A stretch of DNA of 64,000 nucleotides from Sphagnum compactum (GCA_965153455.1 OZ234494.1:13764001-13828000); one strand, 5' to 3'. Counted from the first letter of the stretch, positions 12,026 to 25,979 are shown. The notes: generated from the sequence alone by a model not told the origin. Translations and numbers: made by a program.

Positions 12026-14113
12026 CAGCTCTTTTGGGTCCCAATGTGTTTCTTCCAACATTTTACATATGTGATGTTTATACAGTCAAAAAACATGTCA
12101 TGTTGAAGAATCATGAGCTAAAATTTGATGCCTAACTAGCAATTGGTGCTTCATGAGTCCGTAGGTTTTCATGTGTACTATATAGAGTTTCAATAACCAT
12201 TTCCTGCCCTTTCTGAAAAAAGGAATTCACTGAGTTGAATTCTCACATATTATGTGGCTTTTGTTGGTTACCAATGTCTTGGGTTTTAACAAATCTTTTA
12301 CTTATCAACTTAGCCACCGCACAAGGACACAAAATCTACTGGTTTGAAGTGTTTGAAACTTTGCCCATACTCTACAACCCCATAACAATAATAACCTTGC
12401 TAAATTGCCATTGTCTCACATATCTAGTTTCATCTAGGAGCCTTGACACACAACAACATCCATGGCTTCCATGTCACGCATATGAATGTGATTATTGTAC
12501 AATATTAAATAGCCAATAGCCAATCTCCTAGACCATATGTGTACCTATATCGATGCGACAAGTTTTTTTTGCTTTGTACTCCATATTGATTAATAAACAA
12601 ACACCCATGATTCCACCAAATTTTTATCATAAGTCAGTCACAAAACAATTGGGAGTTTTAAATATTGGTAGTTTTGTCTACTGTGATTCTTAAATTGTTA
12701 ATACCTAGAGGTTCCAAGTATTCCAGACAGGGTTGAAATTGAGATTATTTCACTATAAACAAATTAATTAACCAACCATCATGTAATCTTTGAACACCAT
12801 ATCCTTTCAAGGTTCCCAAAACCCCAAGTTTTCAACAAGTTGAGAACATTTGACAATTTTTAATGAATGTATAACCAAAGTCATGACCTATATTTGATTG
12901 GAACACATCAAATAACCTTCAACACTGTTTCCGCATCTTCATGACAATAGTTGTACTCAAAGGTGGGCATCATGTAGCAAAGGCCAATTTGGGAACTAAA
13001 CCAAATTATTATGTCTTTTCTTTTGAGGCCATTTCTATGCCAGCTTGATTTTTTGGTCATTCTAATGAGTTCAATATATTACAAAATTGATAGAAATGCT
13101 TTATATGTGCACCTTATTCCTCCAATGAAAGCTCCATGGGTGAGATAATTGTGTTTGTAACTAGTATCTTTATTATTAAGATACTTACATTCTTGGAATA
13201 TGTGAACTTATCAAAATTAAGCATTCAAGTGTTAAAGCCTCGGGGATCAAGGTATATTATAGTATGTGGGTGGTTTCAGCACTTGTATGTAGAATAATTT
13301 ATTTATTTTGAATTTTGAGTTGTAGCGCATGAGTTTTTAATTTTGAACATTTTAACATGTAATAAATATAATTATTAAATGCACAACTGTTATCACAACA
13401 TCCTTATTATCTTTGTGGTTACCTAGTTCAAAACTACTACATTCTTGTGTGCTAGGCAAAGGTTCACTTCTTGTTGCTTACAAATTAGAATTTTGGACAT
13501 AGAGGGTTGATAATTTCTCACATTTTTGACAAAATCAATTAATTTATGCCAAAATTGCCCATGCACTATGATAATCGGGGAATTGTGTTATTCCACCATG
13601 CATACAAATGACGACAAAAAGTGCCAATGGTGGCAACATACGCTAGGTTTGTTAAATGACATTAGTGATAATTAAACTTTCCAAATCTAATTCTAATAGT
13701 AGAATGAAAAAGCTTGGTCTGTGTTCTACCTCCTTGCAATTGAACAAAAGGGGGAAAAGGTTTAACATAAAGACTAAGATGAATTGACCCTTTAAATCAA
13801 CCTTTCAATCACCTCAATTTGCACAATTGAACGTTTGAAAAGGTGGTATAAGTGTAGTTCTAACTAAACCAAACAAATTACAAAGGTTGATAGATTGACA
13901 AAATTCACCACAACCCAAACTCCTAAAAAAAAAAGCACTACTCCCCTTATATTATTGTATCTAGCATTAATAATTAGGAAATTTTTTGAAATATTTAATT
14001 ATTTATATATGGGTCCCATTATAGCCCAATGTTGAATTTAAGTACTTCTCAAATTTTCAACAATCAAGTATAAGTTGCAAAGTTTCAAATATATATTGAT
14101 TGTCCTATCATAA

Positions 14114-14210
14114 TCTAGTGGAATGGGACGTTGTTCCAAATGTTAAATAGGTGGAAGGTTCAATTCCTGGGAAAATTTGCAAGTTTAGATCAAAATTTGT
14201 GTTTTTTTTT
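14114..14210 (+). mobile_element. Possible tRNA-derived SINE head
   Basis: TAGTGGAATGGG at about 14115 resembles an internal A box and GGTTCAATTCCTGG at 14157-14169 resembles a B box. The spacing is close to that of a tRNA gene, and a T-run follows about 30 bases downstream. The intervening bases do not form an obvious anticodon arm, so a functional tRNA is unlikely. A decayed SINE is the simplest reading. Low confidence. Confidence 0.3.
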
Positions 14211-17200
14211 ACTCGCCCTTTTTATATTATTTAACAATAAACATCAGTGACTATCATAGGTACAATATATATTATGTCTTGGATGGAGGTGGCATTTTCC
14301 TTGAAATACCCAAAAGTGCAAATCTTCAAATCTTCAAATTCTAATTTTTAAATGCTAGGAATTCATAATTTCCTCAAATTATTTCTTATTTGGGATAGTT
14401 CTAAGTTGTATCTTGTTGCCTTTTTTAAAAAAAATTCAAAGCCACATGAGACTCTACAATCAACACCCCAAATCACATTTGGAATGAAGGTAGTCTAATT
14501 TTTATTTTAAATATTATAATGTTTCAAATGGTCACAAATTTTAACCATCAACTTTGTTTTGGAAATGCAAGTTCATGTAACCTTTTATTTGTTAATAAAC
14601 CAAAGGTTAGGGTTGTGATAGGTGGTCACTCACGAATAGATACATAAAAAGGTTGCATGATTTATAATTGACTTGAATTTCATGTGGTTTTGTAATTCAA
14701 GAATGTAAAATAATTGCCTAAACATGCGTGGGTGCAAACATCATAATAGGAGGTATGATCACTTATTTAAGTGAGTGTTTGAAAAGCAATGGGATGGCTT
14801 GTTAGGATGATGTGACAAATTGCAATTGGTTACAAAAGGTGATTGATTAGAAATCCATGATTTTTATTATGGTTAAAATATTCATTTTTTGATCATGACA
14901 TGTTCTATTATTATGTAGAGGTTTGGATAATTATTATGCATGGCCATGCCATTTTGAGGGCATTTCAAATCTTCTAAAAAGTGAAAGCAATGGTTACATT
15001 TGCTTTTCCTCCTATTAATGTGACTACATGTGCATAACAATTCACCTAATCCACTTAGTACATCTAAGAAAATAAAATCAAAAGATGAAATAACATTATA
15101 CCCTTTACACCCCAAAACACATACAATGAAACACATTCAAGCTCATGCATGAATCATGTAAAGTGCATTAAGAAGGGTATTAGATGTATACAATATACTG
15201 AAATGATTATTTTGTTAATGTTATGAACAATGGTGAACAACATTGTAAGAACCAATCAAAATCAAAATTCATTTATATATACACATATGAGGTTTAACCA
15301 AGTATGTTGCATGATATGGTAATAATCATCAATACCATGGCATACATAACAATACATTCTTCTATATTGAACTTGAGTTATGATGGTGTGAGATTATAAA
15401 TAAAATTTCATGAAAATTAGATGCATTTATCACAATGCTTTCATGCCATTAAATCAAATTTTGTACAAGTGTCATGGTTTGCTTGAATGGCACAAAAATT
15501 ATAAGGGATTGCAATCTTTCAATATTTTTGAATGCCATAAATCATTTAAACATTTCCACCAACCTTCTCACCTAAACATACAAATTGTAATTTCCTATGT
15601 GTCAAAATCTTCAAACATTCAAACCATGTGACATATGGCGTTATTTTACCCACTTTGGGTTTAAATATATCGAAGTTTTTGGTATTTAATGAAAAGAAGT
15701 CATATTTTATCAATATTCTGAAAGTCTAGGACCCATTTATAAACCATGACTACAACCTTTAAAATAATAATTTTAAACATAACAATAGATAGGGCACTAG
15801 AATAGACCATAATAAATACATTAAGATGTGATTGCCCCTCATCCACACAAAAAAAAGTATTCAGTTACATCAACAAAAAATATAAATTTTCAACAAACTT
15901 CGAACATCCTAGAGGCTCAGCAATATGTGTAATTGGGTCAATAAAGTACTCAAAAAATGCATATCACATACACATATCAAATTACAATATTTTTTTTCTT
16001 ATACAAATGTTTTTACAATAACAATTCTATACATTTAAGAAGTATTTCCCTATGCATGACAAAAATTTCGTGTAATATGACATTACCAAAATACCACTTA
16101 TATTCATATGCATGGAAATATTTTAACATTTTTGTGATATCCTTGTTGCATACTATAAGATTGTAACTATAAATTTGCATTATCATAAATTTAACATTGC
16201 CTTATGTGGTCTTTTGTTTAAAAATCTGCCAAAAAAATTTAGACAAACGATATTTTCATGACGCTTAAGCAAATTGTGACCCATAATTACTTTAAATTTA
16301 CATCTCCTTAATTATTCACAGTATCAACGGTATCAAGTAAGTTGAATAAGTTGATAAGTTAGCAAATGTTATAATGAAAACATTGACACATGCCAAGTTT
16401 GTGTGGCACAAAAAACAAAAAAATGATGCAAAAATATCCAATAAAGTTTGATTACTTATTTATGCACCCATAGAGTGAAAAACAATTAGGTAGTTCATTT
16501 TTGGCCTCTTGAAAATCCATTTTTAGCACTAGCTATAATTCCCACATTTTGATAATTAACAATTTATGCATCCAATGTGCATTTCCCTATGTTGCCATTC
16601 ATGAATATGGGTAACCCTACTCATGTACAAGCCCAAACATATACTTGGTGAAATAATCCATGTAAAATATGAAATTTTGAATGATAAATGAACTAATAAA
16701 ACATGATAATGCAATATTATATTTTTAAAAATTTTAAAAATCTATAGGAATTTTTTCCATGCATCTTAGTCTTAAACACCTCGTTTTATCTTGTCCTATT
16801 CCTTTTTTTTAAACAATTGAGCCTACTATGGCATACTTTTTGAATCCACATGTCAATATTTTACTCTATGACAAAAAGAGTGTTATTAGTTCAAAAGTTC
16901 ATTACACACCCACTCTTTTCTTCAAAAATTCATTCATAATTTTTAATATGATTCCTAATAAAGTCTATTGTAGCATGGATAACTAAAAAAATTGACGATA
17001 TTAATGTGAAATATGACTTTAAATTTTTAATTCACCTATAATACAAGAAAATTGTGATCGTGATAGTCCAAATTGTCCCCCTAACTATGCTTTCACCCCA
17101 TATAGTTCATCATATTTACACCAATAGGTAAAGTTGAATTTTTAAAACCATTATATTGGGCCTTACCTTTATATTTTCTCAAGGGAGTCATTTTTTTCCC

Positions 17201-17589
17201 CCATACCTTCTTGGACAATGGCATATGCATACATGACATTATCAAATTGGTGTGGGAAATGGTCCAATTTATTTTTAACCAAAATATTTATTTATTATGT
17301 CCAACTTTCATTTTGGTTGTATCATCAATCTAGAAAGGTTGCTAATATAATAAGTTAAAATTTGCATCTATTTTTAAAAATGTTACATCATTAGATATAC
17401 CAAATCTGATTAATGTAATTTTTCAAAAAATAGTATGCGCACCTACCTACCATTCATGGGTGTCTTGCATACCTTTACACTATCATGCAATTTGAGATGT
17501 ACCATGACCTACCTATCGCATTCTTACACATGCAATGGAAATGATATAGTTGTCAAACCATAAAGGTAATAGTGATGAAGTGGGGCCAT

Positions 17590-18060
17590 TCATTCCCTTC
17601 TCATTGTTCAATTGTCATGTTCTACTTGTTGTAGTTGTTCCAATTTGTGGTCATGGTTGTCTCTTATGTTGTTTCAATTGGCGTGTTTTTATACTCATTA
17701 AATGGTCAAAAAGGTTGTGACCATGGCCATATTCCTTTCTTGTGATTCCATGTGATCTTGCTTTCTTTTCTTACTATTTTGTAGTCATGTTTGGCTCTTA
17801 TAACTTCATGATCATGTTCTCCCCTCACAACTCATGGATGTGCTTTTACCTTTTAATACTACATGGCCATGTTAAATTCTTTTAGATTCGTCATATGACC
17901 TTTTCGTTTTTTTTTTTTTTTGCTTGTACTCAACTTATAGTCATGTGGTTGTGTTTTTTATTTTGGCTACGTTACGGTTGTGCTTTTCTCTTATAGCTTT
18001 ATGGGTATGCTCTTTTTATAGGTCCATATGTGTGGTCATCTTTTACAACTTGTGGTGAGA
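17590..18060. repeat. Diverged minisatellite, unit about 27-28 bp
   Basis: A long run of related units of the general form CTTATAACTTCATGATCATG, with variants such as CTCACAACTCATGGATGTGC and TTATAGCTTTATGGGTATGC, follows head to tail with an interrupting T-run near 17910. The units are well diverged, so the array is old. Confidence 0.5.
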
Positions 18061-20654
18061 AACTTTGCTTTCATCATACATGCTAGGATTTTCTTAAAAC
18101 AATTTTTGACAACAAATGCACACAACAAACTTATTTTACAAGACCAAAACTTGAACTTGAAAATTTTGAATTGTATTTTTATTTTGGTGAAATTAATTCA
18201 CAAAAGAAGAATGGAAACTATGTAGTCAATTTTCCAATCTATTATACATTTTCACTTCTATTGAATTCATTAAGTGTTTAGGACTTGAAGGTTTTGGGAT
18301 TGCTTGATTTTTGTTGTCATGGTTAGATACAATATCAATGCAAGAAACTACTTGACATGATGTTTTGGGCTAACATATATGTTAAAAACATGTCATTTGA
18401 CAATATGTTGGGACATTAATAAAATCAATACTATAAAATACTTGTTATGATTTATTATAAATGGCTTTCAAAACGTAACAGCTAGTGTTGGGCAAGTTTT
18501 TTAATCACATATAGGCCCCTACCAATTATTAACCCATTTATATATTCACTTAACAAAAAGGGCCGAAATGGGAGATAATTAGGCTCAATAGGGACCTTTG
18601 GTTCTTTGAAGTCAAAAGAACCTCGAGGTTCAAAAAAGCACCAATGTAAACATGACTTCTTATGCTTGAACTCTAATTGCAATTCATGCAAAAGGGAGGC
18701 TAGTTCTTTGAGTTTATGAAGGTGGGAGAATTTGTTTAGTGATAATGTAATGGCAATCCATTATATGCATTGATTGTTGTGAGTTCATGGGTGGCCAAAC
18801 TAATGTCTTTGGAAAGGTTCATAATGCTTGTTCTTATATTGTACTCCAAAGGAAGGTTATCTTCATGATAAGATCTAACAATAAATGTATGGTAAGGTGG
18901 TATTATCATTTAATTTGAACTTCATGAATTTAGGATTAAATGAACATTTTGATAGAAATGATTATTCATTATGCTTGTTTCTTCATGTGTAAAATTTCAT
19001 GAACAAATTCACATTGAAATTAGTAATTCTTAGTCATATTGTTAAATTATAATGGCATTACAAACTCTTTCAATTAAAATGTACATTAATTGAGAATTGA
19101 ATTATTCATATGTGCATCAATTTGCAAAACATAATGAAAGAGGCAGATTTCCATTATTTTCGACTTTTTAAGTAATCTTTGGATCTACGTTACCATCTCA
19201 ATTAAAGAAATATCCGTCTCTTAGACAAATTATCCAAATTGTCCCAAGATATATTGACTTATATTATCCATCTTTAATTGCACATCTCCATGACAAAATA
19301 TCCTCCAAATATCTAAACAATCACATAAGAATGTCATGTAATGAAAATTGTCAAATTTTTACTATTTTTTATTTACATCATACAATCTAAACACCCTTGA
19401 CAATAATTATGGGTCTAAAATGTGGTTGTTTTGTATGTAGGTTGTGAAACTTATCCATGCATTATGTAAATTAGGATGGATAAAATTGAAAAAACCAAAA
19501 AAAAAACCATGTTATTATTTGATGTTAGGGGATGACCTCTACACTAATGGCAAGAGGGTGCAACCACACCAACATGAGCCACAACACATGTAACTCTAGT
19601 GCTTAATTTTCATGTTTTACTATCCAAAATTTTTAATGCTAATTTTTTAAAAATTTTACATAATGCCTTTCATAATATATTATGAAAACATGTGGAATAA
19701 TTTGGGTCAAATATAATGAATATAGAGTACTCAAAAGCACACATAAAATGCAATAACCAATGCTTTCGTTTTTTTTTTTTTCATTTTTGGCTTGAAATTC
19801 CTTCCAAATGGCATAATTATGTATAATAATTATCCACGCCTTTAAATAATGATATAATATGTCACATGATTTTAAAAAATTTGGCCATTGTGAAGATCCT
19901 AGATTTTAATCCATTAACTTTAATTTCCTAATCATAATATACCACATCATCCACACAAGCACTCCCACTATTTCTTAAATAATAAAAAACAATCCATGTC
20001 ACTTTGGTCACATGGGCATGATTACCTCATGGTAAGGTGAAGGTACCCAAGATTGATAGTGGGTTGGCTTATATTCCTCCCATTATTACAAAAAAAGTTT
20101 ATTTGATTGAATTCCAATAAAAAAAAACCTAATTTGGGTAGGTGTCAAAAATACCATCCTATCAATCTAAACAAGCCAATTTGGACCTGTCCATTGTGAT
20201 TGGGTGGTCTTTTTTATTGACAAAGTAATGGATTATTTGGTTGGTCATTTTAATTGGTAGACATGGGACCATTTAATTGATTGGATTTTTACCTAAATTA
20301 AATTTCATTTTTTGGATTATTATTATAAAAAAATTATAGGTAGGTAATAAATAGGTTTAAGTAGGTTGCGAACTGGTAAGTAGGTAGACCCAAGCTACTT
20401 GCTTAACCTAATTAATAATTAACATGGCCTATTAACTAACATATATAGGATCAATTTGATGAAAAAGCCATTGGCCATTTTGACTATGGTGATCAATTTT
20501 TTGTTCAATTAAATTGGTTGTTTGATTTGATAGATGATAAAATAGGTGGTCATTTTAATGAAGTTCATTTGCCCAAAAATACACATGCCATTCAACCCTA
20601 AGTCAAAAAGTACATGCCCACTAATAAAAATAAACTAGTTAGTCAAATTAGACC

Positions 20655-20682
20655 ATTTGAAAAACTTGTTTCTGTAGTAGTG
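20655..20682 (-). mobile_element. Single CACTA-transposon-like terminus
   Basis: Read on the minus strand from 20682, the sequence begins CACTACTACAGAAACAAG, the form expected for the end of a plant CACTA (EnSpm/CMC) element, which would extend toward lower coordinates. I found no convincing partner terminus or target duplication, so this is a candidate end only. Confidence 0.35.
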
Positions 20683-23464
20683 TCCCCCAAACCCAAAAAA
20701 ATGTAATTAAAGCCCCAACATAGAATAAAGAAAAACCAATTGCATACAAACTTTTTTTTTTGACCAAGAAATAATTGATTTGGTTAGCAATCAAAATTTT
20801 TGAATTTCTAAAAAATAAAACAAATAGGTTCTTTAATTCCAAAGCAACTCAAAAAAATGGAACTAGAGGTTCTTTGATTTTCAAACATTCATTTTCAAAA
20901 TTGAAATCAAAGGTTATTAAAAAAATCAAGGAATTGCCCAACAATGGTAACAATATATTTACGTTAACATAAAAGGTTCAAGGGAGAATAAGAAAGAAAA
21001 GAATATATGATGATTATAAGGAAAAGGCTAGAATGTGTAATGATGATAAACATACCACTTTTAATATTTTGTAAGTTTGCATCATGCATTGCCCACACTA
21101 ATGTCATGTCACTTTCTCCTAGGCTTTTGCAATTCAATTTATTCTAATAACTTTACATGTGCATAAATATTGTTAAATGCAAAATTAAAAAATAAGTTTA
21201 GAAATGACCTCAAGATAGGATCTTTTTTAAAAGTGCATAAGATGCATAAAATCTCACCCAATCTACAACAAGCCCTTAACATTTGGTTTGAGTGAATTGA
21301 CAATTGTTTGAAAAGGCAACATGTATTATCAAAAAAAAATTAAATGGAACTTTTTGACAATAGGTGTTGCTTATTCAAAAAGAAAATAACAAAGTTGTGC
21401 CCTTCATCCTTTATGTAGGTTATTTCTTTATCACATGATCTTATGTCTCCAAGCTACGATGGTTGAAAAGCAAATATTCAAAAACTTTGAAATGATTCAT
21501 ATGGGGAGAACCCCAATTGTTTGCAATGAAAGTTTGAACATGAAAAAGAAGATTGCTTCTCCACTAAAAACCTATACCTTAACCATATTTTAGAAAATTG
21601 GAATGTTGGACTATAAATGACAACATAATGTGAAGTAATCAAACTTAACAATGAAAAAAGAACAGCCCAATAGTAGATCCCACATATTATAATTTAGCTT
21701 AATAAGAAAATAATGTTTTGCACCCAAACCAAATTTTATATATATAACATTTGTGGTAAATTTCATGAGGTGAACCATGCATTAACTTTTTTAAGCACAT
21801 TTTTGAGCAATAATCTCAATTTTACAATCTTTCAAAGGGTTAATCAATTTCAACATCTTGATGGTTTCAACATTTATTACAACTTTGATTGATTTTTTAT
21901 TTTGATACTTTGATGTTGATTGGGGAGGAGATTTGGATGAGATTAAAATCAATAATAAAGTAATGCCATTTCAAATCAGTATATGCTTTTTGACGTTATG
22001 GAGAATAAATTGTTTGTGACCTTCAAAATAGTAGAATCTTATATATAAGGGTTTCTCGGAACCATCATTCCGAAATTTAGTTCTAGAATTTATGTTCTTT
22101 CAAACACTCCCACAATCATCTAATACTCCAACAATAACAACTCGATCAAAGTTTCCCAAAACGTTATCTACTAAAGTAAGACCAAACATTTTGCAATTCA
22201 ATTTCATTCAACAATTTGTTTGCAAGACAAACTCAAGATATCAATCCAATATTTGCCAACAAGGAATGTGCTATCACAAAACACATAATGTCTTTTCATT
22301 TTTCTTTCACTAAGGACTAAAAGTATGTCAATTTGAACATGCCATGAACAAAAGAAGACATTAATCACCAATTTGGGAAACATTCAACTAGATTTAACTT
22401 GCAACATGATTTCTTTTTAGCATAGTTATTAATTCAATGCATGTCATGAAAACTATCAATTGATTCTATTTCAGGTCTCTATGATGATGACAACATGGTA
22501 AGTTAGTTATTTGCAACAAGATTCAAGATTTGTGTAAAATCATATTTATAGCTTGATGACAACAATCCTTTCATTTGAATAATAAAACAAAACTAGTTAT
22601 AATTTATAAAATCCCATGTTGCTTGCATCGTGAAGTGGTAGTGATGCATTTTGATATGGCCCTTGACACATTTGCATGTGACTATGTCTTTGATCATGTT
22701 TTATTGTTGTTTTGAAATGTATTGGTGGCACTTCTTTCTAGAATGTAATCAATCAATTAGCCTTAATAATATCCATTGTTTATGATTATTTTTAAATTGA
22801 AAAAACCCTTTATTTGATAAGTTACTTGGTGTTTCTTACATTTTAAACACTTATAAAGTCTTTATAATGGAACTTGAATGATTAATATATTGGATATTAA
22901 AACAAAGTATAGAATCCACATAAATCAAAATGTGTTAGAAAAGTAATCCCAAATAGTGAGTAAAATGAAAAGTGGCGTAGCCACGGGTTACCTACTAGTC
23001 TGTAGAAAAGCAAGGCACCTTGGGTGCATGCTTGGGCCTTCCCATTGGCTGCATGAAATTTTTCTTCCCAAAAGAGTTCGTCACCTTTTTTGGCCCAGGC
23101 TAGTACTGTTTGCAAAGAACACCCTACCTCCATTATAAACTTGGGGGTACTTATTTTGTTTCATATTAATTAGTTGGGGGTGCCTCACAATTCCAACTTC
23201 ATTTTTTTGGCAATGAGCCAATTTGATTGGCCCATCGCGAAAAAAAAAGTTGAAACTATGGAGGCTCCCTAGAATAGAAGATTCTATGGAAAGGGGTGCC
23301 TCCCCCTTTGGCTTTTTCTTGTCTTCTTGCACATGTTTTTCAGCCCTGCATGGTTCTGCATAAAATCACACAGCATGGTTCTACGTGTTTTTTAAATTCT
23401 GCAATAGAACTTAGCAATGTTCTTTTAATTTAAGGCCTATTTAACCACGCAGGACAAAGTCAAA

Positions 23465-23495
23465 CCCTGTGGCAAATCCTGACGGTTCCACAGGG
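23465..23495. repeat. Short inverted repeat in a GC-richer patch
   Basis: CCCTGTGG at 23465-23472 pairs with CCACAGGG at 23488-23495, with further partial pairing on both sides (AA against TT). It lies in a locally GC-rich patch of about 130 bases that otherwise shows nothing recognisable. Confidence 0.45.
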
Positions 23496-24188
23496 CTGCA
23501 AAGTCAGGCCCAGAAAGGGCCCCGGACAGTGCTCGATGGGGGGATTAGATAGCATCTCGCTTTTTATGTTGTGTCGTCTCCATTTCAGAATTTTTTTTGT
23601 GATGCTGGAATAAAAAGAGAGTCATTGGAAAAGCAATCTGAACTTGGAAGGCACCCCAATTAATTAGGGTAAACATTCCTCGCACCAGTTGTCCCCACCA
23701 GTCACCACCTGGTAATCGAACACCCTTCTTATGCAGACCAGCGCTGGTGAATGGTCGCAGTCCTTTGTGCAAGCATTTACATGTAACCCTATGACGGAAC
23801 ATCCGATCTTGAAAAAATATGTTTGATCTTTCCATATAATTCAAACAATTTATTTTTTTGGTGTGCGATTATGAGCATGGGAAAAAGCAATAACAAAAAA
23901 AAAGGCATAATGTCATATGCGACCATGTTTGGTTAGGGGAAGGGATTCGCCCATTGTATGTGTAATCATGTTTGGATATGGTAGAGGACCAGCCCATACT
24001 CAGGTGGGTAAATGACTTTTAGTTATGGGAGTTTAGGCTCAAGTTAAAGGACATGAAATCGTTCATTAATAAACCCTAAACCTAACAAAGATACAATGCA
24101 GGATCGGCAGAACAGGTCATAGATCAATAAATCTCACAAAGAAAAACATCAAGGCGAGTTTCTTCACAGCCTCCTCAAAGCCCTGGCG

Positions 24189-24280
24189 ATTAGGGTTTGT
24201 TATGTCTAGTGTTCAGGCTGGATGGACTTTGGCTATTAAGGTTTGTCGTGTCTCGTGTTCAGGCTGGATGGATGGTCCAA
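24189..24280. repeat. Two-copy tandem duplication, period 46 bp
   Basis: The unit from ATTAGGGTTTGT through GTTCAGGCTGGATGGA at 24189 is repeated from 24235 with a few substitutions. Confidence 0.7.
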
Positions 24281-25080
24281 ATCTCGTTTTGTGCTCAGAT
24301 CAACGGTTCCCTTACCCACTTTTTGCGACACAGTAAAAGGTATTAGGGTTTCAGATGGCCACTCATGGTGGCGTAGTCATCACTTTTTGGCCGGTCATAG
24401 TGGACGTCCAATGTCTCTTGGTCAAAAAAGAACCTAAACCCTTTTTCCCCCTTTGTAGTGGTGGCTGGCCTTTTTAGAAAGTGGAAATCTGGCTATACTT
24501 TGCCAAACAAAAAAGCACTGCCTGTGACAGAATATTATTAGCTTTTATTTTGAACCAAACACCAAACCTTAATAGCAACGAAAAACAAAAAAGAAAACAC
24601 ACCTTAATAGAAAATTTTGTGAAATTATTTTCAACAAACACCCAAATTTCAAAAGTCAAGAGGCGTATAGGAGTGTCATCTGGTCCTTACTTTTTAGGAA
24701 AAGGTCCTCCTCGAGCATACATTCTCACAATTGTCAAAATGGTTACTTCAGTCTATTTTCACTCGTGTTCCAAGCCTTTTCAAAGGCGGCTTGAACTTTG
24801 ATTGGTCTTTGGACCAGAAAAATAAAAGTGCGACTATTTTGTCCAGCCTTACTAGGAATTTACAAAACCAGAAATACTATAAGAAATAAATATTATTACC
24901 ATTTATATTGATTTGTAGTATCGGTAAGTAAACATCAGAGAAAGACAAAATAACACTGACAAGTGGACCAAATTGGTGACAAGTGGGTCACGACTAGGTA
25001 GCACTGATTTTTAAAGGAGAGTTTTCGCCATTTTGTCAAAAATATGAAGGGTTTTTTACTTTCTGAATATTTTCAAAATT

Positions 25081-25440
25081 GGCTAAATATATTTATGGAT
25101 GATTCAGTGCTTTTTTGGGGGCGAAATTTCGCCAAATTTCAGCCTGAAAAATATGATTTCAAGTTGTACAAAGGATTTTTCATGGAAAAATTGGCCTGAA
25201 TTTGCCAGATTTTGAAGAAAAAAAATTCAAATTTTCAGATTTTTATGATAAGTTCCAGTAGGCAGCCAAGAATATACAAGGATTCTGCTTTTTTTTTACT
25301 TTCATATATAGCATGTAGCCAAATCTGGCTAAATCATCTTATGGATTATCGCCACTTCAGCTAGATCACAAAATTGGGGAAAAAAAAACCCTGGGATGAT
25401 TGTCACTTGAGCAACAGCACAAAATTGAAAAAAATAGAAA
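25081..25440 (+). repeat. Dispersed repeat with GCCAAATYTGGCTA core (copy 1)
   Basis: The segment 25292-25389 matches the reverse complement of about 57947-58035 at roughly 80 percent by eye. Shared words are TTTACTTTCATAT, TGTAGCCAA, TGGCTAAATC and ACAAAATTG. Looser similarity extends further upstream through GCCAGATTTTG-like words. Within this copy the last part (from GGATTATCGCCACTT) is duplicated from about 25395 (GGATGATTGTCACTT). The nature of the element is unknown; it has no coding capacity. Confidence 0.5.
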
Positions 25441-25798
25441 CACTGGTTAGGACTGAGCACTCAGTATTAATGTACGTAAAATATTTTTATCAAAAAATCA
25501 TAAAAATAAGAATAAAAATAAATATTGACCATATTGGATTTGGAGTGGATTCAAACAGACAAGTGAGTCAGGAAAAAATATAATCTAAAATTTACACTGT
25601 AGATTACTATTGTGCAATACAAGCTGGGCAGGCGGGTAAGCGACGTTCCAGATTTAAAAATGCAGGGATTGTGTTATGATATTCTTTAACCGACTCTCTT
25701 GTGTTGTGCAGAGTTTGCCAGGGCCTTTCTAGGAAATAGAAAAGACTAGTAAAAGACCGCATCCTCACGAGGAGGACCCCACCAAGGAAGGACCAGCG

Positions 25799-25897
25799 AT
25801 GTCTTCGGAAGCCGGAAGCGGTCGTGGTGGTGGTTCCAGTACGCCCTCGCTCGGTATCAACCTGCCGTATCTAATACGCGGCTGGATTGCAACCTAA
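25799..25897 (+). other. Short GC-rich open frame of 32 codons, status unknown
   Basis: An ATG at 25799 opens 32 codons ending TAA, starting MSSEAGSGRGGGSSTPS and ending with a hydrophobic stretch LPYLIRGWIAT. The local base composition is clearly richer in G and C than the flanks. It lies about 75 bases upstream of the candidate TATA box of the receptor kinase gene, so it is probably not in that gene's leader. It could be a small peptide gene, a fragment of a decayed gene, or chance. I do not recognise it. Confidence 0.2.
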
Positions 25898-25971
25898 TTC
25901 CTTACTTTGATATGTAAACGCTCTACTCGAGTCCTTCTTATGTTTCATATTATCATTAATTATATCGTCCG

Positions 25972-25979
25972 TATATAAG
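25972..25979 (+). promoter_or_regulatory. Candidate TATA box of the LRR receptor kinase gene
   Basis: TATATAAG lies about 305 bases before the receptor kinase start codon. Transcription starting 25-35 bases downstream would give a leader of about 275 bases. Position and sequence fit; it is not proven. Confidence 0.45.

Larger units (their letters stand above)
8700..25070. other. AT-rich repeat-rich desert, no gene recognised
   Basis: About 16 kb with no open frame that looks coding. The longest candidate, on the minus strand at 11936-11469 (155 codons), has no motif I recognise and no supporting splice context. Long A and T runs, short inverted repeats and diverged tandem repeats dominate. 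A fragment at about 20335-20415, rich in AGGTAGGTA and TAAATAGGT words, resembles the CTAGG-rich domain at 43.4-45.4 kb. The individual items I can support are listed separately. Confidence 0.5.

Noticed and set aside
23460-23530. GC-rich patch as a possible rRNA or structured RNA
   Set aside because: It contains a small hairpin but no recognisable rRNA, snRNA or tRNA signature.
24060-24080. Telomere-like AAACCCTAAACC
   Set aside because: Only about one and a half units, with no array. Probably chance or an interstitial motif.
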